Source: a virus. From it: a DNA stretch of 38,266 nucleotides. Under the pieces are notes generated by a model, which saw only the letters and a list, made by a program, of their open reading frames with translations, was not told where the DNA came from and did no database searches. Of the stretch, positions 5,158-12,900 are shown in pieces. The stretch lies in IMG/VR virus record IMGVR_UViG_3300031652_000010, positions 1 to 38,266 of that record. One strand, 5' to 3'. The position numbers were made by a program, and so were the translations under genes. The first letter of the stretch is position 1. The number at the start of each line of letters is the position of its first letter.

Positions 5158-5186
5158 AAAATAGCAAGACTTTTTTCTCAGATCAA
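5158..5186 (-). promoter_or_regulatory. Putative promoter of the small RNA
   Basis: Minus strand: -35 TTGATC (5186-5181), 17-bp spacer containing an A-rich run, -10 TATTTT (5163-5158). The -35 overlaps the stop codon of the winged-helix gene. Transcription would start near 5151, at the first base of the structured region. Confidence 0.55.
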
Positions 5187-5414
5187 GCGCACAGCAGGTA
5201 CGGGCAGCATCCGGCCGTCCCAGGAGGGGCGCCGTACCTTGAGCACCTGGAACCTGCCAGTCGCTATGAGCTCCGGCATCTTGCGGCGCATGGCCTCGGC
5301 ACTGATACCCAGTGCGGTTGCCAGTTCTCTGGTGGTCATGGCGTCTGCTGGGTCCCTGCTTTCAAATGCGGCACGGATCTCGTCTAGGATCTGTGCTTCA
5401 GTGGGAATTGACAT
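5178..5414 (-). CDS. Small winged-helix/helix-turn-helix protein
   Basis: 78 residues with AAGGAGG 6 nt before the ATG. Residues about 26-50 (TTRELATALGISAEAMRRKM) form a clear helix-turn-helix, followed by PELIATGRFQVLKVRR and a short strand, as in a winged helix whose wing is the WDGRMLPVPAVRL segment. It is likely a DNA-binding regulator of the phage or an accessory factor. It lies between the metallophosphoesterase and the small-RNA gene. Confidence 0.65.
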   Translation of the reverse strand: MSIPTEAQILDEIRAAFESRDPADAMTTRELATALGISAEAMRRKMPELIATGRFQVLKVRRPSWDGRMLPVPAVRLI

Positions 5415-5425
5415 CGGTTGCCTCC

Positions 5426-6334
5426 TTACGCTGCCGTCCAGATCCTGCCACGGCTCGGCTGGTGGATGTCGAAAAAGACGGAGTAGGATCCGTCATCAAT
5501 CAAGATCCAGTACATACCGACATCGGCCAGGCTTTCGGGTACTCGCCTGTGGACATAGGACGTAGCGAGCTGAAATGCCGGGCCCTGGATCACGCGCGTC
5601 GGGTGCGCATCATATGAATCTGAGTGCCTGTGAAAGTGGGCGCGAAGGGCGAGGTCCGGAAGCCGCCAATCCTCGATCCGCTCGTGAATGCTTTTCTTGT
5701 TTTCCCCCTTCGCCTTTCGGAGTTCCTTTAACAGATTGTACTTCTCCTTCACCCTTTCGGCGACAATCTGAGCCGCCAGTAAGTTGGTCGCATTTGCTTG
5801 CGTCCACGGACGGTATCCCGTGCGGCCATGATGGAGCACATCCACGTAGACACCCTCGATATCGGCCATCAGGTGCCACCACGATGCTGTACCCGTCTCT
5901 TCGCATGATTCGACGGGCCAGTCGTCAGATAGTGCTTTGGCGATGCCCTCTTCGGAGCTTGCGCCCTTGCCGACATGGGATTCCGTACCACGGATGATGA
6001 AAATACGCTTGAGGTCGAGGGCGAGTGGGTAGTCGAGCACATCGCGCACCACCTCACGCTCCTGCGTGTGTAGTGCCGAGATGCTTTGATGCGTGCCATG
6101 ATGCCCGGGTCCATCCGTCAAGTCGCCGTTATTCACCCACCAGAGCTCGGCATCATGCTTCTGGGCGCATTCTGCCGCCGCATCCCAGCCCCTGCGCCAG
6201 CAGTCCCAGAGCCAGAGCTGGCCCGGGCTGGCATGATACTCACCGCCATCATCGTAGAGGATCGGTTTCGGTGAGCAGAGCCCTACGGTAGAGCCACAAT
6301 GTTCATCCGACGTTACCGCCAAGAGTACGGCCAT
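5426..6334 (-). CDS. Metallophosphoesterase (calcineurin-like)
   Basis: 302 residues. The motifs of the calcineurin-like family are present in order: D-x-H (D10, H12), N-x-G-D-x-x-D-G at 68-75, a G-T-E-S-H motif at 116-120 in place of the usual G-N-H-E/D, V-L-H-H-G at 166-170 and a H-F-H near 233-236. These ligate two metals in phosphoesterases acting on nucleotides or nucleic acids. Residues about 195-230 are a charged helical insertion. AAGGAGG precedes the ATG. A 10-bp-arm inverted repeat separates it from the gene upstream. Substrate unknown. DNA or nucleotide turnover is one possibility, not shown. Confidence 0.75.
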   Translation of the reverse strand: MAVLLAVTSDEHCGSTVGLCSPKPILYDDGGEYHASPGQLWLWDCWRRGWDAAAECAQKHDAELWWVNNGDLTDGPGHHGTHQSISALHTQEREVVRDVLDYPLALDLKRIFIIRGTESHVGKGASSEEGIAKALSDDWPVESCEETGTASWWHLMADIEGVYVDVLHHGRTGYRPWTQANATNLLAAQIVAERVKEKYNLLKELRKAKGENKKSIHERIEDWRLPDLALRAHFHRHSDSYDAHPTRVIQGPAFQLATSYVHRRVPESLADVGMYWILIDDGSYSVFFDIHQPSRGRIWTAA

Positions 6335-6356
6335 TCGGATTGCCTCCTTATCTAAA

Positions 6357-6433
6357 GGAGGGAGCGCCCGTGCCTGGCGCCTGGTAACTGCGTGCCCGGG
6401 TGAGGCATTGCGCCGGCGGGTCCCGCTCCCTCC
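6357..6433. repeat. Long hairpin between the HExxH gene and the phosphoesterase
   Basis: GGAGGGAGCG (6357-6366) and CGCTCCCTCC (6424-6433) are perfect 10-bp arms around a 57-nt GC-rich loop that can fold further. On the minus strand the 3' arm is followed by TTTAGAT and then the AAGGAGG of the next gene. It may be a weak terminator or a structure controlling translation of the phosphoesterase. Confidence 0.55.
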
Positions 6434-6450
6434 AATGATTCAAAGCCGCG

Positions 6451-7062
6451 CTACTTGTTGCGGAAGTAGTCGCGCCACTTCGCCACACTCTGCCAGCCAA
6501 GCGGCTGATAGCCGAACCTCGCTTTCACGAACTCCGAGAGATCGATGTAGGCCGCCCTGATACCCGAGCCCCGGATGTGGTAGCTCTGGTCGATCTGCGC
6601 GGCATAGTACATCAGCCAGTACGTCAGCTTGTCGATATCCGGGATCGGCAGCTCGTCCATGTTGTTCTGGACCTGCCAGTCAACATTCTCAGAGTAGCCG
6701 TCGGCCTCTAGGTAGCGTCTGCCCGAATTGCTGGCATATTTGCCCACGAATTCGGGCCAGCCGAGTTCGGCCCACTGATCAACGTGCCGCTGTTCGTGCC
6801 GAATCAGCCGGTCCATTTCATCGGCACTATCAAACTTCTGATCCCGCACAAAGACGACCGTGCCATGTGCCGGGATATCAAGTGTGATGGACCAGGAGAA
6901 TGGCACAAAGCCCGGGATCTTCCTGATCGTGTATTGGTTGCCCTTCGGTGTTGACCGGATACCCTCGTAATCCGCTGGCGGATCGCTCACCCTGTCAGCG
7001 AGTTCCAACAGTAGCGGCCCGAGGATCTTGAGCAGTTCGCCCCATGCGCCGTAGATATTCAT
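6451..7062 (-). CDS. Putative HExxH zinc metallopeptidase
   Basis: 203 residues. H89-E-Q-R-H93 followed by V-D-Q-W matches the H-E-x-x-H-V-x-Q pattern of DUF4157-like metallopeptidase domains. An acidic residue about 25 further on (YLEADGY) could be the third ligand. The N-terminus has a hydrophobic stretch (LLKILGPLLLELA), and the C-terminus a YWLMYYAAQ segment that may associate with membrane. The start overlaps the holin-like gene by 4 bp. Its place in the lysis region suggests action at the cell envelope, but peptidase activity is inferred from the motif only. Confidence 0.5.
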   Translation of the reverse strand: MNIYGAWGELLKILGPLLLELADRVSDPPADYEGIRSTPKGNQYTIRKIPGFVPFSWSITLDIPAHGTVVFVRDQKFDSADEMDRLIRHEQRHVDQWAELGWPEFVGKYASNSGRRYLEADGYSENVDWQVQNNMDELPIPDIDKLTYWLMYYAAQIDQSYHIRGSGIRAAYIDLSEFVKARFGYQPLGWQSVAKWRDYFRNK

Positions 7063-7394
7063 TTGATGTTTACCCCCGGTATGACATTGACAAGGCCCTT
7101 AGTGCCGGAAACCACACCGTCACCAATTTTCTTGCCGGTGTACTTCAATCCGAATCCCACAGCGGCCCCAGCACCAGCCACGGGTCCGGATGTGAGAAAG
7201 CGCAGGACGATGTTCAGGAAAGCCAGCGCCTGGACGATATAGATGGATACCTCGGTCATACCCATGGACTCAAGGAAATCCTTGAGTGCCGGCAAGAATG
7301 CAATCAATAAGATGGTCAGATTTGTAAGTACCGTCTTACTGGAGATTGTGGGCTTCGCAGCCGTGGGTTCGATCTGGAATCGTGCGAGCGTCAT
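7059..7394 (-). CDS. Holin-like small membrane protein
   Basis: 111 residues with two hydrophobic segments, about 23-42 (LTNLTILLIAFLPALKDF) and about 49-70 (SIYIVQALAFLNIVLRFL), and a basic C-terminus (KYTGKKIGDG, ending NIK). Size, topology and closeness to the amidase fit a class II holin, which makes the inner-membrane lesion that releases endolysin. GGAGGTGTATT precedes the ATG. The other candidate is the protein at 8593. Confidence 0.5.
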   Translation of the reverse strand: MTLARFQIEPTAAKPTISSKTVLTNLTILLIAFLPALKDFLESMGMTEVSIYIVQALAFLNIVLRFLTSGPVAGAGAAVGFGLKYTGKKIGDGVVSGTKGLVNVIPGVNIK

Positions 7395-7567
7395 AATACA
7401 CCTCCTTCGTAGTCGTCCCCGCTACATGACAGGGTGACCGTCACCTTGAACGGTTCGTCCCTGGAATCCTGCGTACAAATCTCTTCGAGCGTGAAGCCGC
7501 ATTCCACGAGAATGGCTACCGCCTCCTCTATCTGCTGTACCCGAAATTCCCGCTCTTCCCTGGTCAT
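7391..7567 (-). CDS. Small acidic protein (58 aa)
   Basis: A frame starting MTREEREFRVQQIEEAV, tightly packed between the zinc-ribbon gene upstream and the holin-like gene (4-bp overlap at the stop). It has a helical first half and a strand-like VTVTLSCSG near the end. No family is recognised. The codon pattern and gapless packing support translation. Confidence 0.5.
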   Translation of the reverse strand: MTREEREFRVQQIEEAVAILVECGFTLEEICTQDSRDEPFKVTVTLSCSGDDYEGGVL

Positions 7568-7813
7568 TCATGCGGCCGGTCGTGGTTCGGGTGGATCGGG
7601 GCCCTGGTATGCGGTCAGGTCGATTATTGTGCCGCAATACGGGCATTGTGGGTGCGTGTCATACGGATTGAATGGCTCATGACTAGTTGAGCAGCGATCA
7701 CAACAGACGCGGCCCTTTACGATCACCAATGGTGGGATAGGCCGCTCTAGCCGCATGTCGTCGCCTGCATTTTCCCTCACGATCTGGACGTGGGTTGGAC
7801 GTTTAGTATTCAT
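7568..7813 (-). CDS. Zinc-ribbon protein (81 aa)
   Basis: VCCDRCS and CPYCGTIID form two Cys pairs about 20 residues apart, a rubredoxin-type zinc ribbon. Residues 1-35 are basic. The start overlaps the end of the amidase gene by 11 bp. No enzymatic motif is seen. It may be structural or bind nucleic acid. Confidence 0.55.
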   Translation of the reverse strand: MNTKRPTHVQIVRENAGDDMRLERPIPPLVIVKGRVCCDRCSTSHEPFNPYDTHPQCPYCGTIIDLTAYQGPDPPEPRPAA

Positions 7814-8306
7814 TGTCTCCTAGCCTTCCGCCCGACCACATACCGAACAGTTCATAGAAGTGTGGCCAGTTGAACCAGCTCCATGGATCGGTTTTGCGGC
7901 CGGGGCTCACTTCGTAGTGGCCTCGGATCATGTGGCAGGGAATCCGGTGGCGTCGGCAGATATCAGCCACCAATCGGCCACCATGGCCGTACTGGCACGA
8001 GCGGTAAGCCTCCTGGCCCGTGCCATCATTGGCGAAGCTCACACCAATTGAGATTTCATTTACCCCAGAGAACCCATCCCATTCGCTCTGTCCGGCGTGC
8101 CAAGCCTTATCACGTTCATCCACAAACTGGTATACGGCGCCATCACGGCCGACCAGATAGTGATAAGACACCCGGCTCACTGGATCCTGAATCCACGCCA
8201 CCGTACCGGCATCACTATGGCCGGCATCGCCATGAATGACGACCATACGTGGGATATGGCCCTTGCGGCTGGAATGATGTGGCGATGGCCGCTGGATGAT
8301 GTTCAC
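7803..8306 (-). CDS. Endolysin: N-acetylmuramoyl-L-alanine amidase (amidase_2)
   Basis: 167 residues, the size of a single-domain amidase. It cleaves the amide bond between MurNAc and the stem peptide. Zinc ligands are visible as H25 (VVIHGDAG), H130 (IRGHYEVSPG) and D140 (GRKTDPW), with the family motifs SYHYLVGRDG and AWHAG between. There is no cell-wall-binding domain and no signal peptide, so it needs a holin for release. It is placed between the two small membrane proteins. Confidence 0.88.
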   Translation of the reverse strand: MNIIQRPSPHHSSRKGHIPRMVVIHGDAGHSDAGTVAWIQDPVSRVSYHYLVGRDGAVYQFVDERDKAWHAGQSEWDGFSGVNEISIGVSFANDGTGQEAYRSCQYGHGGRLVADICRRHRIPCHMIRGHYEVSPGRKTDPWSWFNWPHFYELFGMWSGGRLGDNEY

Positions 8307-8308
8307 AC

Positions 8309-8593
8309 TTATCTCCCGTCATCCAGTACGAGACAGACACTTGGGTCGGTATCCTGGATCTGATTTTTCACCCAGCAGCGCACGAGTTGGAAATCTGCTT
8401 GTATCTTGGCCGTTGTGGCCTCGACCTGTTCGATACGGGCAGCATTCGTCAGGGTCGCCGCTTTGACTTCATCAACTGGCCCAGATAGCAGGCTGATAAT
8501 GATGGGCAGACTGGAGGCGAGGCCGGCCAGAAAACTGCCCGTGATTTTCCATCCCCAATGCAGGCCGGCAATCGCTTCGAGTAGGGGACTCAT
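8309..8593 (-). CDS. Small membrane protein with coiled coil (lysis cassette)
   Basis: 94 residues. One hydrophobic segment (about 17-37, TGSFLAGLASSLPIIISLLS) is followed by a heptad-like helix (AARIEQVEATTAKIQADFQL) and a short polar tail. GGGAGTGAACC precedes the ATG. One TM plus a periplasmic or cytoplasmic coiled coil directly before the endolysin fits a spanin-like or haemolysin-XhlA-like lysis accessory, or a holin. It is the first gene after the terminator at 8633-8700. Confidence 0.5.
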   Translation of the reverse strand: MSPLLEAIAGLHWGWKITGSFLAGLASSLPIIISLLSGPVDEVKAATLTNAARIEQVEATTAKIQADFQLVRCWVKNQIQDTDPSVCLVLDDGR

Positions 8594-8632
8594 GGTTCAC
8601 TCCCTGTCACCTTTTATGGCACGGTTCATCGG

Positions 8633-8700
8633 AAAAAAACACTCAGGCCCGCGCTGACGCGGAGGCAACGTCACGAGGTCGGCAAGCCGACACGCGGGCC
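8633..8700 (-). terminator. Intrinsic terminator between tail and lysis genes
   Basis: Minus strand: GGCCCGCG (8700-8693) pairs with CGCGGGCC (8653-8646), with an internal hairpin GTCGG-CTT-CCGAC in the arm, and the stem is followed a few bases later by a run of seven T (8639-8633). It separates the tail operon from the lysis genes, which would therefore need read-through or their own start. Confidence 0.75.
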
Positions 8701-8710
8701 GAGCGCATCA

Positions 8711-9577
8711 TCAAAGTTCCTCAATCAGGGCAAAGCCCTGTCCTGCCCACATACTGAAAGGCATCTCCAATGGCGAAAGCTCACGGAGTGTGCAAAGCAG
8801 CGAACGCCGATGCATATGCACGGTATCCGCCGGGTCAAAGACGAAGAACAGTTGGTTGGCTGTACCCAGTGCCCGCTGAATCTCGAAGCCATGTACCCAT
8901 GCCTCATCGGTGTCAATCATGGGCAATGCGAATCGGAACACCCGGCGCCTGGATCGGTCAATATGGATAGCTGCACCACCATCAGATTCAGTGCGGTCAG
9001 AAGATGTTTCCCAGCCAAAACCGCCGCCCTTGGCCAGTGTAATCGTTGGCTGATAGGCAGAGCAGACACAAAGGCGTGCGAGCTCGACATAGCCATCGGC
9101 ATTTGCCGTGTCACTGATTGCGATTCGCCAGTAGCGTGCGGATGTCGGTGTAGTCAACACACAGACATAGGGTACCGGATAGCCTGCACTCCAGTCTTCG
9201 GCCGTGAGTTGCTGGTCGCGGTCGGTAGGATCAATCCAGGTAGGCATTGCTACCGGGTAGATATCGCCAAATGCACTGAGTGCGGTCGAATCATATAGTG
9301 GTGTAGCGAAGTCTGCCGCATCATCGCCATAGATCCGCACTGTCGCAGCAAGACTCAGGTTGTGCTTTGGGATGGCCACAAAGCTGATGTACCTAGCCAC
9401 ACCCAGGTCCACATCAAAGGTGGTAGACGCCTCCTGAGCGTCTGTCGAGCGGGCCACCCTACTCAGGCGCCGGTCAGCCAGGTTCGTGAGCGGTAGTGCC
9501 GTCTCCCAGGAGCCGCCACTAAACGCCGCATCGGCATGATCACTGTGGATTGGGTAGCCAAACATGCAGTTTGCCAT
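8711..9577 (-). CDS. Tail-tip associated virion protein
   Basis: 288 residues. The N-terminus (FGYPIHSDHADAAFSGGSWE, then LPLTNLADRRLSRVARS) and the following beta-rich region resemble discoidin-like virion proteins of siphophages that follow the tail hub gene. Residues about 45-160 look like a jelly-roll (FDVDLGVARYISFVAIPKHN). It is the last gene before the terminator, as expected for the end of a tail operon. Confidence 0.5.
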   Translation of the reverse strand: MANCMFGYPIHSDHADAAFSGGSWETALPLTNLADRRLSRVARSTDAQEASTTFDVDLGVARYISFVAIPKHNLSLAATVRIYGDDAADFATPLYDSTALSAFGDIYPVAMPTWIDPTDRDQQLTAEDWSAGYPVPYVCVLTTPTSARYWRIAISDTANADGYVELARLCVCSAYQPTITLAKGGGFGWETSSDRTESDGGAAIHIDRSRRRVFRFALPMIDTDEAWVHGFEIQRALGTANQLFFVFDPADTVHMHRRSLLCTLRELSPLEMPFSMWAGQGFALIEEL

Positions 9578-9581
9578 AATT

Positions 9582-9941
9582 CTAGCCCCACAGTGTCAGG
9601 GTGAGTCGGTGATTGGCCGCATCGGGCTGAACACCAAGAACTGTGAATTGCTTGCCTGAATCCAGTCCATAGCGGCTGTGTGTCAGTGTGATCACATCGC
9701 CCAGGTCGATTTCGTCCGTCTCATCAGTCAGCGCTACCACGATTTCCATGCGATCGCGCTTGGTGCCACGAAGTGCCTGGCGGCGGGTCGCTTCCGCCCC
9801 GGCATCAGCGGCCGTTGTAAGTAGTGATTGCTCAACACTCTGCGGCGCGAGCAAATGGGCCGTAAGCACGCCAGTATCGGTATCTGACGCCTCGCGCCAT
9901 TCCTTGGCCAGCCAATTGATTCGCGCCTGTGTAAGTGCCAT
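9582..9941 (-). CDS. Tail hub C-terminal domain encoded as a separate gene
   Basis: 119 residues starting by TAATG overlap with the giant hub gene. Its N-terminal helix (ARINWLAKEWREAS) and C-terminal beta segment (DLGDVITLTHSRYGLDSGKQ, then FTVLGVQPDA and LTLTLWG) resemble, from memory, the C-terminus of single-chain siphophage tail-hub proteins. There this domain directly follows the segment that in this phage ends at YGKNYTVQ inside the upstream gene. The hub therefore appears split, with fibre sequence inserted before the split. I infer it completes the hub ring. Confidence 0.5.
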   Translation of the reverse strand: MALTQARINWLAKEWREASDTDTGVLTAHLLAPQSVEQSLLTTAADAGAEATRRQALRGTKRDRMEIVVALTDETDEIDLGDVITLTHSRYGLDSGKQFTVLGVQPDAANHRLTLTLWG

Positions 9942-12900
9942 TACGTGGTCGAGTCCGTGATAAGGCCCAATGTGTCCAGCGCCGATAGCAGACTTTGTAG
10001 AGCTGCATTGCCCCCTGTGTCACCAGTCACTTCGGGTACATCAAAGCCGGAAAACGTTATTGGGCCACTAGATCCGCTATTGCCTATGATCAAACCGTTA
10101 CTACTCGTCCAGTGGTTTTCGGTGAAGGTTGCCCAGCCTATACCACTACCGCCCCATATCTTGAGATAGCCGCTAAACTCAGCAGCAGCCGCAGTGAACT
10201 GGCTCGCCTGTACCTCACCATCAAAGTCCGCCGAGCCATCAGCATTCAAATGGAAGCTCGGGTGGCTGAGTACCGGGTCACCGTCTTCTGCCGCAAAATC
10301 AATGACCAGCCCGCCGCCGCTTAGTTCATCCATATTGTCAGCGGTAAGGGTGTTCAACCCGATCTTACTACCCAAAACCTGCAAGTCCCCAATTTTCGCG
10401 GTTGTTATGGCTCCATTTTGGACCTTCGACGTACTAACACATCCCGATGAAAGTTTCGCGTTATCTATTGCCCCGTCGGCAATATTCTCTCCAAGCACAC
10501 TGCCTTCGCCTAAGAGCTGGAGGTGCTGGACGGTATAGTTCTTACCGTATTGGACGATGGTTTTGTATGTTGGCACACCGCGTCCAGCATCACGCGTCGG
10601 GATCCGTGCTATTGGTGCGAGCAGATCATCAGCAACAAAGCTGATAACACTCGTGCCGGATGGTGCCACAAGTTGCTTGATCCTGAGTACACCATCACGG
10701 TCGGGTGCCCACCACGCACCCACACTACCTGCAATATCATCCAGGATCGGCCGGTACGTGGTTTCGGAATTTATCCATACACCAAGCTCATAACCTGCAT
10801 TGGTGTCCAGTGTACCCAGATCCGTTTGGTTATAGTCTGCGGCCGTGAAGCCAGCTTGCTTCAGTACATCGGCAAACAGCCTGCCCGGATATCTGTCAGC
10901 CGTATTCGCGCCACGGTGTGTGTCACAAGTGATCTGGCCTGCTGGCGAAGAGCCAAGCCTGAAATAGCCGCCCATCTTGTACACACGGTAGTAGCCGGGC
11001 TCTGGTTCCTGGGCATCATCAAGCAGGTCGGATTCACTGCTATAATCGGCGCCTTGCGAGAGTTCCAGCCCATTATCATAGACAGCCGTGACATCGCCGC
11101 CCTCAAGGCTGCCATCATGCACCTGATAGACGAGCCTGGCGGAATTCACACATGGCGGCGCGATATTGAAGACACTACCCCACAGGATTGGCTTGGGCTT
11201 GCCCTTAAGATCCTCTTCAACACCCTCAAGCCCGTCTGGCAGTGAGTTGTTGCCTGCATACTTCGTGGTTTGGAACGGCGAATCCAGCTCATACCGCCGC
11301 TCACGCACGCGGATCAGTACCGACTGCTCATTGATCTCCGGCTGCTCCATTGTGCCCGTGAAAACTACCGTGAAATTGCCCGGGTAGAGATCGTTCTGTA
11401 GGCCCCGGCGTATGATGATCTGGCGGCCATCAAAGCCGTAATCAATCAGTGCATCCAACGCACCGTCATCATTGATCAGTACCAAGTCACCATAGCCCAC
11501 GCGGCTGGAACCCGATGTTGAGCCGGGTGCGAAGACGATACGGCCCACATCCAGCGGCTGCCCGATACGTGCATCAAAGTGGGTGTTCGCCGGTATGTCG
11601 CCCGGCGCAGAGCTGAAGCCCAGGCCGGAGGCGTAGTAAAGCACCGTTTCGGCGGCATCAGACGTGATTTCCGCCTGTGGATCGCCCGTCTGATTGATTG
11701 TCACTGTGGCGCCATTCGCGCTGTTCTCGGTAAAGCTAGTCGTGCCCTCAGCCTGTGCCGTGAAATCAGCCGCGAATACTGGTGTACCATCAATGCTGTC
11801 CATCAGCACGGCAGCATAATAGTTGCCGGCAGCATTACCGCTGCTGGCGTTCAGGGCACCAACCTTCAGTGTGGCAGTGGAATCATTGATGGTCAGTGCA
11901 TAGCCAGCGTTCCGGGTATCGCCCAATTGCGTCCAGCCGGTACTGGCCAGACAGTCGGCATATGCTGTTTCTGGCGTGGTGGCCTTCCAGTAGAAGATCA
12001 CGTCGGCATCACTTGCCCCATTATCAGCGTCCACCACATACCGCAGCGCGATGATATCACCGGAACTGGCGACCACCTTGATGTTGGCGTTCGCACTCAC
12101 GTACTCACCCGGCGTCACACCAGTTTCGGCCCAATAGAACCTGAGTTGTTCATCGCTTTCGATGCCCACCGCAAAGCCGGCGCCATCTCCCGCACCATCA
12201 TGATTAGAAAGGAAATAGTCGTAGTCCGCATCGTCCCAGTCATAGGAAAGCGCTATACGGGCATCCACATCCGTAATCGCATAGGCCGCGATATCGAGTG
12301 CTGAGGCATAGTTGCCCGCTGTTACTGGGATTGTCAGGTAGCCGCCTGTACCCGGATCCCATACCGTGATTTCTGCCGTGTAGATCGCGTGCCCCAGCCG
12401 CCGACTGCGATACGCCTGGACAGATACCATGGCAGTGGATGTGCCGGCGGCAACTGTAGGTGCGCGGTAGGCTTCTATGGATGCTGTCGTGGTGCCTGTG
12501 CCCGTCGGTGCAGCATCAAGGGCAACAAAGGATGAAATACTGGCAGTGGCAGCGCCCGTGCCAGAGGTGGCGACACTGAATTGCCAGACCTCAAGATTTG
12601 CGGTTGTGGTTGATGTCCCGGCAGCTTCCGTACTGCCGAGTAGTGGGCCAGTGAAATAGCCGAGCAGATACATCCCGAAACTGCCCGTATCCAGGAATGC
12701 CTCGAACTTACGGTCACCATCCAGCTTAACAACCTGGATGCGGTCCGTATCAATATCGCCACGGAACGGGCCATCAAGCGATGAGCCGGTCGGCCTGGTC
12801 CCGCCATCATTGATTACTGCTGCCCCACCAGAAAACTCGACAAGTGCACCCACGGCACCGGCCGGCACATAGGAACTAACATCCACCTCGGTCCACGCAT

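Noticed and set aside
10523-11245. Plus-strand 240-codon frame inside the hub gene
   Set aside because: Lies wholly within the well-supported minus-strand hub gene, with no binding site or family.
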